From: Uranotaenia lowii
Taxonomy: Eukaryota > Arthropoda > Insecta > Diptera > Culicidae
DNA length: 64,000 nt
NCBI RefSeq assembly: GCF_029784155.1
Contig: NC_073691.1
Span: forward strand, 125,860,714-125,924,713
Direction of reading: 5' to 3'
Below are positions 1-10,645 of this stretch, in pieces. A program made the position numbers and the translations under genes. Numbering within the stretch: position 1 is the stretch's first letter; each line of letters begins with the position of its first letter. The notes under the pieces were generated by a model. It searched no databases and had not been told where the DNA came from. It saw only the letters and a program-made list of their open reading frames with translations.

Positions 1-231
1 ACAATCTACTGCGATAACAAGAGTACCATCTGCCTTGCCGAAAATGAAGTTGGATATTCACAGCGAAGTAAACATATAGACATCCGACATCATTTTGTGC
101 GGGAGAAAGTTGCTGACAAGTCTCTCAAGCTGGAACATATTGGATCCAAACATCAAACGGCGGACCTGTTGACCAAATCTCTACCATTGGCCACTTTCGA
201 AACCGGAAGACAAGCACTTGGGATACAATAG
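1..231 (+). pseudogene. Copia retrotransposon, RNase H end of pol (partial)
   Basis: Frame 1 is open from the window edge to the TAG at 229-231 (76 codons). It reads as the C-terminal RNase H domain of a Ty1/Copia polyprotein: DNKSTICLAEN near the start, then SKHIDIRHHFVRE, then QTADLLTK near the end. These are the conserved Copia signatures. The domain degrades the RNA strand of the RNA:DNA hybrid during reverse transcription in the virus-like particle. A polypurine tract and a TGTTGGAATA LTR start follow within 20 bases, which is the usual order. The rest of pol lies outside the window, so it cannot be said whether the element is intact. No stop or frameshift is seen in the visible part. 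Confidence 0.9.
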
Positions 232-248
232 TCACGGTTAAGGGGGGA

Positions 249-440
249 TGTTGGAATAGTAACCATTGACTTACATAACTTAATAAACTCATTCTGTTAT
301 CAACCCTCAACCCAACCAGTCTATTATATCAGTATTTATAAGCATACGAAATTATGCCCTCGTTTGGGTATGCAAACTAAGTAAGTTTTGTTAGTTTTTT
401 AAGCTTTGATAGAAATTATTTACTGCGTTAATAGTTTTCA
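249..440 (+). repeat. Copia 3' LTR (right end uncertain), with polypurine tract at 240-248
   Basis: A G-rich purine run (240-248) directly precedes TGTTGGAATAG at 249, a typical Copia LTR start. Inside are a TATA-like TATTTATAAG (about 334) and an AATAAA-type signal (about 283). The right boundary is a guess: TTTTCA ending at 440 is the last good CA before an AT-rich stretch, which would make an LTR of about 190 bp. No second LTR is present for comparison. Confidence 0.6.
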
Positions 441-446
441 TAATAT

Positions 447-474
447 TAAAAAAATCGTAGTTATGAGGAAATAT
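447..474 (+). repeat. 28-bp direct repeat, left copy (right copy 3766-3793)
   Basis: An identical 28-base string beginning TAAAAAAATCGTAG occurs at 447-474 and at 3766-3793, with unrelated sequence on either side. It brackets 3.3 kb. It may be a long target-site duplication or two copies of the end of one repeat family; the sequence alone does not decide. Confidence 0.7.
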
Positions 475-481
475 GTATGTA

Positions 482-1400
482 GGGGAGAGGCGGGTAATAT
501 GCGCATATTAAGGAAAACACTCATTTTCTCCCATATTCCGATAGATAGGAGCCTGAAAACTATATGCACATGAGCGGACATCTGTTTTCTTTACGTAAGA
601 GAAACTTTTCTGTTTAAATCTCTTACAGTTTTTGTGAAAATAATTTTATAATAAAAGAAGTCGATTTCCGAAACCGGCGGGCTAAATGCGCATATTTATG
701 TTTTAAGCTATATTTCATTTACACTCGCAATATTTTGAAATTACATATTTAATTGAAAATGGTAGAAACGGATGTTAGGCATACGTCAAGGCTGAAATTT
801 TGGTGAAATTTTTTACATCACTAGTTCTTTTGCATGAAACATAGTAAAGTATGCCATATGGCCATAGTTCTTGGTAATATTTTGTTCATATTGTATTTTT
901 ATCGGATCAGTATGAAGTTCTTCTTTTTTCGCTGTAAGATCGTGATTTGAGCGTAGATTTAATGTTTAAATGATAGGAAGTAAAAAATTTATAAGAATTA
1001 TCTATTTTTCTTGATATAGGCATTTAACCTGCCTTGATATGGGCATTCAGAACCTGTCTCGTATTCCAATATCTTATCATCTACAACTTTGCCAAAAGCT
1101 TCAATTTGTTGAATTTCCGATTTCCAGATGAATAAGAAAGAAAAACCATTAAAATTTTTGTTCACAGAATCTGTACGCACGATAATTAAAATTCAATATA
1201 TTATATCAAAACTGACAAAAATCTTGTTTGAATTTTTAAATTTTTCCGACTTTATATAAAAATTTAATTTTTACATGCCATGTGTTAAAAGCGTACTACC
1301 CTCAAACTGCACTGATTAGATATGATGAATCTCTAGCCATATCGTCAATCGGCTGTATGCGCATATTACCTAACATGCGCATTTAGGAACACTTCCCCCA
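482..1400. mobile_element. Non-autonomous inverted-repeat element, GGGGAG-type ends, ATATGCGCAT motifs
   Basis: The left end follows a TA (480-481) and reads GGGGAGAGGCGGGTAATATG. The right end, read on the minus strand from 1400, starts GGGGGAAGTG and soon reaches ATGCGCATG and TAATATGCGCAT. The motif TATGCGCATATTA occurs at both ends and inside (about 682). No coding region is seen. The architecture matches the three ~975-bp elements at 29415, 34713 and 37436, but a different hexanucleotide theme replaces TTGATC. The right flank is not TA, so this end may be eroded. Confidence 0.55.
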
Positions 1401-2600
1401 CCAGTGGCTGATAGGTCTTTCGACCCGAGGCGGTACGGGAAGTCTCGATCGCACATTCAAAAATTGTTCATGCTTAACTCATCAACAATAATTGTAGCAC
1501 AACCAAGGGGTCCGTTACCACTGGCTTGGGACAGGTTTGACTCATCTTACTCCCTTCAAACTGTTCGAAACAAATAAAGAATCCTGAAAAGGTACCTAAG
1601 AGCACCTGCAACGGTTCAGGCGTAAATATTGGTTTTAAGTATACCAGTTTAAGCACAATTTGAAATTTTAGAATCGGCTAAAACACCCACTCCCCACCGG
1701 TGTAGGAGCAAATTTAAAACGGAAACACTTTCATTGCAGACACTCAATAATTGAGAAGATAAAACCCATTTTATTGGAAAAATTGCATAAGTTTTGAGTT
1801 TCACGGTTAATTGTCTTAAAATTGATTCTACGAATATTCTTTTTGACAGAACAATGATTTCAACTATTCTACCAAGATTACATTAATTTAAAAGCAAAAA
1901 TGACAACACAACGAGGAAAAAAGGTCAATTGAAACAATTCTTCAATTAATTCAATCAAATTGCTTTGAATCAATGGAATAAGGTTTTGTTAAAATGAAAT
2001 GAAAAATCAATTTTTTTTTCAAGTTATTGCTGACATTGATAAAGGAAATGAGAAATGTTTATCCCAAAGTCAAAGGAAATTTTCCTTTGATTTGTCGACA
2101 TTTTTGTTTGACAAAACGAAAACTCCAAGCAATCTATACGAAACTAAAAATCTCTTAATATCTCAAATAAAACAAAAGTTATAGAACAAACAATAAATAT
2201 AAACAATTAAATATTTAATTTACCTCATCAAAAAAGTATTAAAATTTTCTTTTCCTTTTTTTTCTCAAATTTTAGAACGCTGACTGGATACACTAATTCG
2301 GCAAGCCCAAATGAAAAGCTTTTTATTTAATTATAATAAATCGAGAATAATGTGACATCTATTATTTATACTTGATATGGTTTTTATTAACATCTATTCT
2401 CAATTTATGTTACGTATAGGCTGGTTGAAGCGAAAAAAACATTCAAATAATATCTCAAAAGAAACTATTATCACACCCAATGTTACCCAAACATGTGTGA
2501 AAGAAATCATTGTTGGCTAAAATTTTCTCACCGTGAACTAAATCGGTCTGTCGTATATTTTGAAATCCTGTTCCAAATTTGCATGAATTTGGAACAAAGG
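1401..2600. other. AT-rich stretch without a recognised gene
   Basis: Only short chance open frames on both strands. The GC-richer piece at 1400-1450 and a CCCCACC-containing piece near 1690 may be further repeat ends. Nothing was assigned. Confidence 0.5.
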
Positions 2601-2711
2601 CGTATAACTGTTGGGAATTTTGAAATCGATAACTGTGCTAAAACAGCGATTTACGACACCGGTGCCAGCCGGACTGTTTTAGCGTGGTCGAAAACCGTGT
2701 TTTGCATCTAC
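2590..2711 (+). pseudogene. Possible retropepsin-like protease fragment (DTGAS)
   Basis: A frame ending at a stop near 2730 contains ITVGNFEIDN followed by AIYDTGASRTVL. D-T-G-A-S followed by a hydrophobic stretch is the active-site signature of retroviral-type aspartic proteases carried by LTR retrotransposons. The preceding beta-strand-like segment is also what such proteases have. Nothing else of a gag-pol frame could be found on either side and the second half of the protease is missing. This is either a small relic of an LTR element or chance; the motif alone is weak evidence. Confidence 0.3.
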
Positions 2712-2829
2712 CGTTGGGACAGCCCTAAGTGACCTACTCATGATTCCAAATTTGCCGAGATACTCCGGCTGGCTTGAACCCACAATCCATTGTATATCAG
2801 TCGTCCGATCGTTTGATGTCCTGTCCAAT

Positions 2830-4050
2830 CCCCCCACTAAACCCCATAATAGAGTTAAGCTATTTAAATATATAATCAAAAACAAAAAATGCATATTTTT
2901 ACTCATGTTTAACATCTTACCTTGTTACCATTCGCAAATCGCAATACGGAACCAAATACTCAAAAAAATATTTATATATTACCTCTTTAAAGGATTCAAA
3001 ATCTGTTCATTTAGATAAAAAAAAAATACCACAACTTGCAATTGAAATGTATAGATAAAATTTAAATGATGAAAACAATTATTACCAATACATACACGAC
3101 AATATTTAAGGCATCGTAGTAATCTTCACGTTGAAAATCAGTAAGCAAAAGATTTCAAAAATATCAACAATATAAACATTCAACATATCAAATTCAAGTA
3201 AAATAAGAATGTTCAAATTAAAATTTAAGACATTTGTCAATAATTATTATTATTTATTTAATTTGTCAATAATGATAACTAGAATTTGAACTAGAATTTC
3301 CAAACGGTACGGGAAAGTAAATCTCCATGCTAAATATCTACTCAAAGCAATTAATGTGCATCCTAAAACATTTTGAATATATCGATTTCCCTTTTTAAGA
3401 ATGAACTGAAAAGTAAAGGATACTTAGCTTCGGCTTTCTTCATTTTTTCCAAATTTTGACTAAGAAGACTGTGCAGACTCGTCCGCAGTCTGTAATGGAC
3501 ATTTGTGGGCCGCTGGGTCACACCCGGCCTTGGGAACAACACTACACCCCACTAGGCTTGCTCACTCGCACCAGGACGTTCCGGGAAGAACAGCATCGGT
3601 ATTCAAGGTTGATCAAGCTTCGCAATTAGTGAAAATTGTCCTGTATAACTGTTCCTCCAATTATTGAAAAAAATGAAAACACATATTTTTCCAGCCACGA
3701 TTTTAACACACGCGGAAAAAAAAATTATACGTCCGATTTCGTCAACGCCTACTTCAGCTCCAATCTAAAAAAATCGTAGTTATGAGGAAATATCGAAAAA
3801 TATTTTATACCTACCAAAGTTTGAAAAGATTTGGCCTTGGCCTTCTTTATCTTCAAATGATAAAACTGTCTTTTTTTAATCTTTCCTATCCCCCATCTAA
3901 CAAAAATCTTTTTTGGAGTTTATTCCATATTTCAAGATGGATAATCTTCCCGTACAATTGTTTACTCAAGTTTTATTTACTTAGAAATTTCTACAAAGAC
4001 TCCCGAACCTTGCTTGGTGAAGACTCACTTTGCATGTTTTCAATTGTATT
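2830..4050. other. AT-rich stretch without a supported gene; right 28-bp repeat at 3766-3793
   Basis: No gene is recognised. Just before the right copy of the 28-bp repeat, the + strand reads DFVNAYFSSNL in one frame (about 3733-3765). This resembles the linker before the RT domain of Jockey-group LINE ORF2 proteins (compare DEINSYFCSNF in the LINE near 59910), but it is too short to call. Confidence 0.4.
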
Positions 4051-4350
4051 TGTACCATAAACTGGGGAGCTTTGATCACCGGGGTAGCTTTAATCAACAC
4101 GAAATTTATGCAGATAATCATCATTAACTAAGTTAAAAGTTAACATATCTGAAAACTGTTAACTACGTTTTAAAGTCTATAAATTGAGTTACAATGAAAC
4201 TGAATTTTGTATTGAATAGAATGTAGGGATGAGATGAAGGATATGCAAAAAAAATTATTAAGATTTGAAAAACTTTTGCAGAGAATGGAGTGTAGAATTA
4301 AGATGAGGGATATTTGGGATATAAAATTTTGTATTCCAGAAAAACAAAAG

Positions 4351-4663
4351 ACCCATGGACTCTTGGGAGGAGAAGACAGGAAATGGTCTTCATAACCGTG
4401 TGCAACCTGGCGTGGGAAATTTAAAGTATCACCCTTATATCCATCCCTTACCCTTCCTTCTACATAATTAATCCCGAATCCCATCCTTTATCCCTTCCTT
4501 CCTTTTCCTTTAACCTGAAGGCAGCAAAAAGTGAATAGTTTTAAGTAGTAGATAAGCAAAAAGCAAACACACACTACACTTGAAATGTATCACCGTCGGG
4601 GGACCGTCAACAGTTTTTTTCAAACTTCTTCGGTCTCAATAAACTGAATTAAAGTTAAAAAAA
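4351..4663 (+). mobile_element. 5'-truncated LINE 3' end with poly-A and ~10-bp TSD
   Basis: This is a 313-bp piece ending in an oligo-A run and flanked by AAAACAAAAG on both sides (4341-4350 and 4664-4673). It has a pyrimidine-rich 3' UTR (TCCCTTCCTTCC) followed by CTGAAGGCAGC and TTCGGTCTCAATAAACTGAA. The last ~150 bp occur again on the minus strand at 48426-48570, so this is the tail of a dispersed LINE family. No coding part was kept; the insertion is a typical truncated one. Confidence 0.75.
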
Positions 4664-4977
4664 AAAACAAAAGTCTGTAAACTAAAGATTCTATTGAGAA
4701 TAGAGTAGAGAAGGAATGTAGTGATGATATGAAGGATAAGCAGAAATAAAATGAAATTAGTAGGATGTAGAATAAAGATGTGGAATATGGAATGAAAATT
4801 AAGGACGTTTGTTAAAAAAAAATTGTTCAAAAGGAGAAAAAAAACAAAAGTCTATTATTTATATTATTTATTTCGTCTTTGGTTTAATTACCGTACAGAC
4901 TGATGACTTAAAAACTAGGAAATTCTTCTTAAGCCTATTTTAAAACGACGTTTGCACATATTAAAATTAAACAAATG

Positions 4978-7738
4978 TTACACTAAATTAAAAAGTTCAC
5001 AACACTTGTCAATAGGATGGTTTTGGCCATAGGCAGTACGGTGGTGAGGAATTGAAAGAAACAGACGTTGTCTAAGTGTTGTCGTTGGTACATAAATGTT
5101 AACACGTTGTAAAATGTAAGCACAGTCAATACGGTTGGTCAATGTGTCGAATATAAAACCTTGCTGCAGTTCGACGCGCCGCTTTTCTAGTGAGGTTAGG
5201 CATATCAGAGCACACCTTTCCTCGTACGGTGGAAGTTGGATCGGGTCATTCCAGGGAAGACGCCGTAGAGCGTATCTTAGGAAACATCGCTGAACTCGTT
5301 CAAGACGATGGCATTGTGTGCTTTGAGCCGGAGCCCACACCTGGACGGCGTACTCCAGTATGCTACGTACTGAAGCACAGTATATGGCTTTCAATGCATA
5401 AACGTCATCAAAATCCTTGGTGTTCCGACGTAGGAATCCGAGAGCAGCAAATCCTTTGGCAGAAGTAAGCGCGACATGTTCTGCAAATGTGAGCCTGTTA
5501 TCGATCTTTACTCCTAGGTCGAGAATAGACTGCACATTCTCCAGCCTAATCCCGGTTAGTTGATAGTCAAAATGAATCGTTCTTCTTGCACGAGAAAAGT
5601 TTATAATCTTACACTTTTTTTACGTTTGCTAACATTCCGTTTAAGCGGCACCACTCATCTAGTCTAGCGATGTCAGCTTGCAGGGCCAGACAGTCAACAG
5701 TGTTATGGATCTTTCGGAAAATCTTCGGCGTAGAGGAGTGTATCGGACTGAAGTGTTGAGCACAGGTCATTCACGAAGATTATAAACAGCAAGGGTCCGA
5801 GATGGCTTCCTTGAGGAACTCCAGACGGTGTGGCAAACATTCGTGAGCGCGTGCTTCGTATCCTGGTGAAAGCCTGACGGTCGGTTAGATATGAGGCAAT
5901 CCACTCGAGTGCCCAAGTCGGGAAACCTAGTCGATTCAGCTTTGCAACCAATATTTTGTGCGGCACACGGTCGAAAGCTTTGGCAAAGTCAATATAAACT
6001 GAATCCACCTGACAACCTTTCTCCATACTTTTATTCAGTGAACTTACGTAGCACATCAAATTAGTAACTATTGACCTTTTCTTGACGAATCCATGTTGAT
6101 ATTCCGAGATCAAAGGTTTAACAGCGGCATACACTCGCTCGTGCATCAGTATTTCGAAGATCTTCGATATTGCATTTAAAATCGATATTGGCCGGTAGTT
6201 TTCCACGCTGTGAGCATTTCCAGACTTGTGTATCGGAGAAATAGCCGCAACTTTCCATGCAATGGGAAACGATCTTTCAGTTACCGATCGGTTGAGGATA
6301 CTGCAGATCGGAGCGGATAAAGATGCAGCGCAATGTTTCAGTAGAGCGGGAGGTATTCTATCTGGACCAGGACCCTTGGAAGCATCAACTGTGGACAACT
6401 TTTCATAAATATCCTGTTCGGTGAAGCACGGTGAAGGCAAATTTACATTGTAAGATTGCAACGATGCGAGATAGTTGCAGTCTGTATCAATACCAGCAGA
6501 TTGCAAGCAGTGACACCATTGAAGCTAACACCTACGGGTACGTGGGCGTTTCGTTTTCTGGCTTTAAAATACTCCCAAAATGAAGATGGATCTCGTTTGA
6601 AATTTTCTTCGAGTTGAGAGATATATTGTCGGTAGAGAAGGTCGTTTAGATGTTTGAATTCATTTTCCAAGTACCTCAAGTGACATCTTAGAGCTTCTGT
6701 GCGATTCCTGTTGAAACTTTTGCGTACTTTACGTAGCTGGTTTCGTAGTCGTCGTAAATCGGGGTTCCACCATGCGTTCTTTGTTGTTTTGCAACGATGT
6801 GTACGTATTAATGGTACATTTTGTCTTAAAACTGAATATAGTTTCACATAAAAAGAATCAGGAGCGGATTCCACGTTTTCAGCAGCCTGCAAAGATTCCC
6901 AATCTGTCGAATCTAACGCAGCAGCAACTGAATTATAATCGCATCTACGAAAATCAAAGTCAAGCTCTCCAACGGGTTCTTCGTGGGGACTATCTTCTTG
7001 GTTGATATCGAGGCATAGAATGTATGCCTTATGATGACGGTCCGTAGGCAGAATTGGGACAGCTGGCTCGAAAACGTCCAGATTACGGGAATTATTTGAA
7101 AACGCGAGGTCTAAAAAGCGTAGACTGTTGTTCGGTATGCTAAGGACCTGGTACAAGCCGGTTGAAAGTAACCTTTCGACAAGAACGATTTCTGTTTCTG
7201 ATGAGGGGTTCGTCGGTAGGAAACTATCTGTGTCATGGTCATGCGTCCAATGAAGATGTGGCAGATTATAATCACCCACAACGATGACGGTGTCTCTGAC
7301 AGATGCCAAACCCATTATTTGTTGAACTGCAGCAAAATGGGTTTCGTAATTGCGGAGACAGCTGTTAGGTCGCAGATAAATGCAGCAAAGGAACAGAGAA
7401 CACGATTCAAAGTTGATTTTTACAACGGTTTGTTCCAGATGTTCACAGTCTTCGATGAAAAGAGGAGTTGCACTTAGTTCATTCTTTACGGCTATCAGGA
7501 CACCCCCTCCACGTTGAGCTGTGCTTGTGTCAGAATTTCGGTCACAACGATGAATCGTGTAATTTGACGACAGTTCGCTGCTACATATTCGATCGTTCAA
7601 CCAGGTTTCTGTTATTAGAATACAGTCATGGTCGCTTGCAGAGAGTGCATTACAAAAGGCGGTTGTCTTGGTGCGCATACCACCAGCGTTCTGGTAGTAC
7701 AAAGAAAAACTCCGATTCGGAGAAACGGCATTTTGCAT
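4978..7738 (-). pseudogene. LINE ORF2: APE endonuclease plus reverse transcriptase, frameshifted
   Basis: ORF2 would nick target DNA and reverse-transcribe the element RNA at the nick. The endonuclease (7738 to about 6900) shows ITETWLND, GGGVLIAV and VVGDYNLPHL. A frameshift near 6500 leads to the RT domain (6506-5703), with PISILNAISKIFE, VYIDFAKAFDRVPHK and SGVPQGSHLGPLLFI. The RT active site is damaged: where TLLYADD is expected the frame reads LLYAEDFPKDP and then stops. The following DNA resumes in another frame (KIFRKI-like). The thumb and C-terminal region follow at 5535-4978, including LGVKIDNRLTF and RLERVQRCFLRYALRR. The first ATG at 7738 is preferred because the longer open frame upstream has no ATG. 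Known for the family: the two Asp of YADD bind catalytic metal, so this RT is inactive. Confidence 0.85.
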
Positions 7739-7761
7739 CGAGCAATTAATGGGATGAGGTG

Positions 7762-8037
7762 TTATTGGTTCGGAGTAATGTATGGAGTCGTTTGAGCTGT
7801 AGTGTTCAACGGCAAAGACGGGTGCTTCGGAGCCCAAAAAACCTCACTAGATACATTACCGGTGAATTCTCTAAAACGAATTCCAACAGGCCAGGTCTCG
7901 GTGGCCAGAGCTTTGCTTCTCAAATCAGTATTCATGTCGACTCTAAACGACACAAATGAGAGGGTACTGATATCTCGACCCCTAGGCACTAGTTTTTTAA
8001 TTTTCACATTATTATCACCAAGATGGCTACGGACCAA
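7762..8037 (-). pseudogene. LINE ORF1 C-terminal fragment
   Basis: The last ~91 codons of an ORF1-type protein, open to the insertion boundary at about 8047. It contains KKLVPRGRDISTLSFVSF and TWPVGIRFREF. This resembles the conserved C-terminal block of ORF1 (gag-like) proteins of Jockey-group LINEs, which package the element RNA. The N-terminal part, including any zinc knuckles or coiled coil, is lost by 5' truncation. ORF2's first plausible ATG (7738) lies 24 bases downstream of this frame's stop, a normal ORF1-ORF2 arrangement. Confidence 0.55.
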
Positions 8038-8219
8038 GTCGACGCGTAAAAAAGTCTTTGATGAGAATAGAGGTGAGAAGGAATGTAGGGATGAGATGAA
8101 GGATATGCAGAAAATAAACCAAATTTAATAAAAAATAAAATAAAAAATAATAGTTGTATTCGGCAACACTGAAGATAAATAAAATGAAATAAATAACTAT
8201 GGCAACGTTTGCTATTTTG

Positions 8220-8922
8220 GTAACACTAGGCAAACAAAAACAACAAAGTCAGTCATTGATCTATTCTTGTGAGCGACAGACGTGTAGAAGTGAACCTCTG
8301 AATTGAGATTCGTAAAATCACGACATAGAAGATTTTTGATACTATTTAAAATGTAATTTTAAAATCTTCAAATATCTGGGTTTTCGAAGGCTCACAAACT
8401 AACATCTCTCCTGATCAAATTTAAGCATTTAGGAGCAAATGGGTTGTTTTATGTGAAAGTTCAACTTTTTCCTTTGTTTAGGTTTAGTTTGAGTGTTATT
8501 TTTGTGATCATTTAGTGATAATTTTTGAATATTGAAAAAAAAAACGGTGATTTTCCATGAGAAAGCCCGTATAAATAGTTAAAAATACTAAAGCCCGATC
8601 AAATGATTAAATTTGAAGTAAAATGAAAACATGGGAACAGTGCGAGGACCTAGGGAATTGCATGAAGGTAAAATTTCATTTGTTTTTGAGACCAAACAAT
8701 TTGAGAAATGTTTATAATTTTTACCCCTAGATATGTGCAGCAACATTGTCCATATATTGATTATGAATGTTTTTGAAAAAAAAACGCTGAAAAAATCAGT
8801 TTAGTCCTAACAAAAATTACTTTTATTAATGTGTATGCCTTTATAATTTTTTTAAGATATTGATGTACGTAAAAACCGTAGTGATCAAAGTTACCCCGAA
8901 ACTCGAAATCTGGTTTTGTAAT
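8220..8922. other. Interior of the 4055-17800 element, non-coding
   Basis: AT-rich DNA with no open frame of interest. GTGATCAAAGTTACCCCGA at 8881-8899 is an inverted counterpart of the GATCACC/GGGGTAGCTTT terminal motif at 4074-4090, so sub-terminal motifs recur inside. Confidence 0.45.
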
Positions 8923-8944
8923 AAACATTTACCAAACATCATCA
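8923..8944 (+). repeat. 22-bp target-site duplication, left copy (right copy 17627-17648)
   Basis: AAACATTTACCAAACATCAT plus CA occurs identically at 8923-8944 and 17627-17648. The outer element continues on both sides. A 22-bp duplication is too long for most DNA transposons and fits target-primed LINE-type insertion. Confidence 0.8.
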
Positions 8945-10084
8945 GGAGAGAGTTAACGGTAGTCGCGAACGGTCGTCATTCATTTGGTTGCGCGGAAAAC
9001 TGTGTGATTTCTAAATAGAACGGTCGTGGGGCGGGCTTTAAGTTGTGACAAGTGATGTCTAAAGGGGCGAAGGCCTGGAAAATGTTAAATTGGGTGATGA
9101 TCTGTGCCGTAAAAGAGATATTTCGGTGTTTGAATCAGTAGTTTTAATTTGTCGAGTGAAACTTAAATGGCTACCTGTAGTGAAAAATAGGGATAATGGT
9201 AGTAGTGTGGTCTATACCAGCAGCTGGAAGAAGAGCAGCTAATGGGGATATAATTGTGTAGTGTGAGTGCGATAGATTCCAGTAGTATGTATTGGAATGG
9301 ATGATGGCCGCCGAAAACAGAAGAAATTGGGAAATTCAACATGACAAAACGCCTATGGAGCTCGGTGAGATCAATCCAATTATATTTACTTTTTCTTTTT
9401 GTGTTATTTTTAATCCATAAGTAATGCATATTGCATAAGCCAAAATCTAGGTTTTAAATTCGCACGTAAAGTCTAACCCCTACACAATTTCGAGGAATGG
9501 TTAAGATTTTTCCTCTCTGAATTTCTCTGGGAGGTCGTAGGTAGTTGTAGTTGGTACCTTTCAATTTGCAGGAACCCGTAGCAATGAGACGAACCATGAA
9601 TTGGTTGCTTGTATTAATTTTTAATTTTTAACAAGGGACAAAGTTTTGGAATTTAAATTTGTTTTTATCCTTGTTCAAATTCATTACTACTAAAATATAG
9701 ACTACACACCAAAAATTTTATAATTTTACACGTGCCAGAAACGCTTCACGACCCAATGGTGTTTTGATTTAATCATGAAACGATCTAATTTTACACCGAT
9801 TCGAATATAAAGATCAAACCTGCATCTAATTTTACATTAAATTGCACTTAAAAAAATTCAACGCGCCTGGCATCCCAGTAAGACAACAACAAACGAAATG
9901 TCAAAAGATTGTTTTGTTTTGTTCGTAGCTCCCGTTCAAACTTTAAACAGATTGATTTTACTTTGCTCGCGGTTCAGGAAGTGACGTAGTTTACTGCAGT
10001 TAATTGGCCTTCCCATCCCCCTGGAGAAAACAACCTTTTGCCGACGGCTTTCATCCATAGCTGGACAGTTTTGCGCAAGGCACA

Positions 10085-10424
10085 GTGATGGATTACAATC
10101 AACAAAGGGACCACTTACCAACGGAAGTTGGTGCAAGAATTAAACGGCGTTGGACCTTGGACAAAACAAGAAAACATCTAGATGTGTTATTGATGACATC
10201 AACCCATCAGAATTTTCCAATAATGGTGAGTGTATTAAATTGGTTTTATACTACCAACAACATTTTATTCATGTTTGATTTTTTTTTCAGCTCATTCAGA
10301 TGCTTCCACTGTCCCTGCCAAAAACAATTTCCAGCACCGTTGAAATCAGTTGGAATTGCAGGAGTAGTCGAAAGAACTCTCTCCACTGTCCAACCAACAA
10401 GGAGCAAGTTAAGCTCATCTAGGT
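10085..10424 (+). pseudogene. Two-exon relic, possibly hAT-type transposase C-terminus
   Basis: An ATG at about 10088 opens 47 codons (MDYNQQRDHLP...) ending NFPIM. A consensus GTGAGT donor follows at about 10226. A T-rich tract ending in CAG at about 10290 precedes LIQMLPLSLPKTISSTVE in the same reading phase. Another frame of exon 2 reads VERTLSTVQPTRSKL, which resembles the AERSFS-x-L-x-x-x-K-x-x-L block of hAT dimerisation domains. So this may be a decayed, frameshifted hAT transposase tail with a ~64-bp intron. The TA flanks of the host element do not fit hAT (8-bp TSD), so the assignment is weak. Confidence 0.3.
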
Positions 10425-10645
10425 ACTAAATTAAAAAAAAAATCACCTAGTGGCGTTATCACAACAAGTTTTCTGCCGGAAGTGGGTCGACAATTCCACG
10501 TTCTAAACTGCGATTCCCGGAATCTTTCTTTATTGTGCCTAGAGTGGATATAGGATCAGAAAAAAAGGTTAGTAGAAAATTTCGTGCGCTCTGATTCTAA
10601 AACGATATTACCCCTAGTTTCAATTCACAATCGGGATTCCAAGTT

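Larger units (their letters stand above)
4854..8047 (-). mobile_element. Jockey-group non-LTR retrotransposon (LINE), 5'-truncated, defective
   Basis: Read on the minus strand, this runs from a truncated ORF1 (8037) through an endonuclease/RT ORF2 to an A/T-rich tail (about 4854). Both sides carry AAAAGTCT or AAAAAAGTCT (4846-4853 and about 8048-8057), consistent with a short TSD. The insertion separates two units of the ~180-bp tandem repeat. ORF2 is broken several times, so the copy is dead. Confidence 0.75.
4166..8220. repeat. Degenerate ~180-bp tandem unit, three copies, split by LINE insertions
   Basis: Three stretches share GAATAGA, then AATGTAGGGATGAGATGAAG, then GATATGCA: 4166-4350, 4664-4853 and from about 8048 onward. 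Each starts near AAAGTCT. The first two also share a second, diverged sub-unit (ATGTAGAATTAAGATG / ATGTAGAATAAAGATG). They become one tandem array if the LINE pieces at 4351-4663 and 4854-8047 are removed. Confidence 0.6.

Noticed and set aside
2740..2830. Minus-strand B-box-like GTGGGTTCAAGCC
   Set aside because: No convincing A box or fold at the right distance; kept only as a weak SINE hint.
4170..4484. 104-codon minus-strand frame
   Set aside because: Spans the boundary between the tandem repeat and an inserted LINE tail, so it cannot be a real gene.
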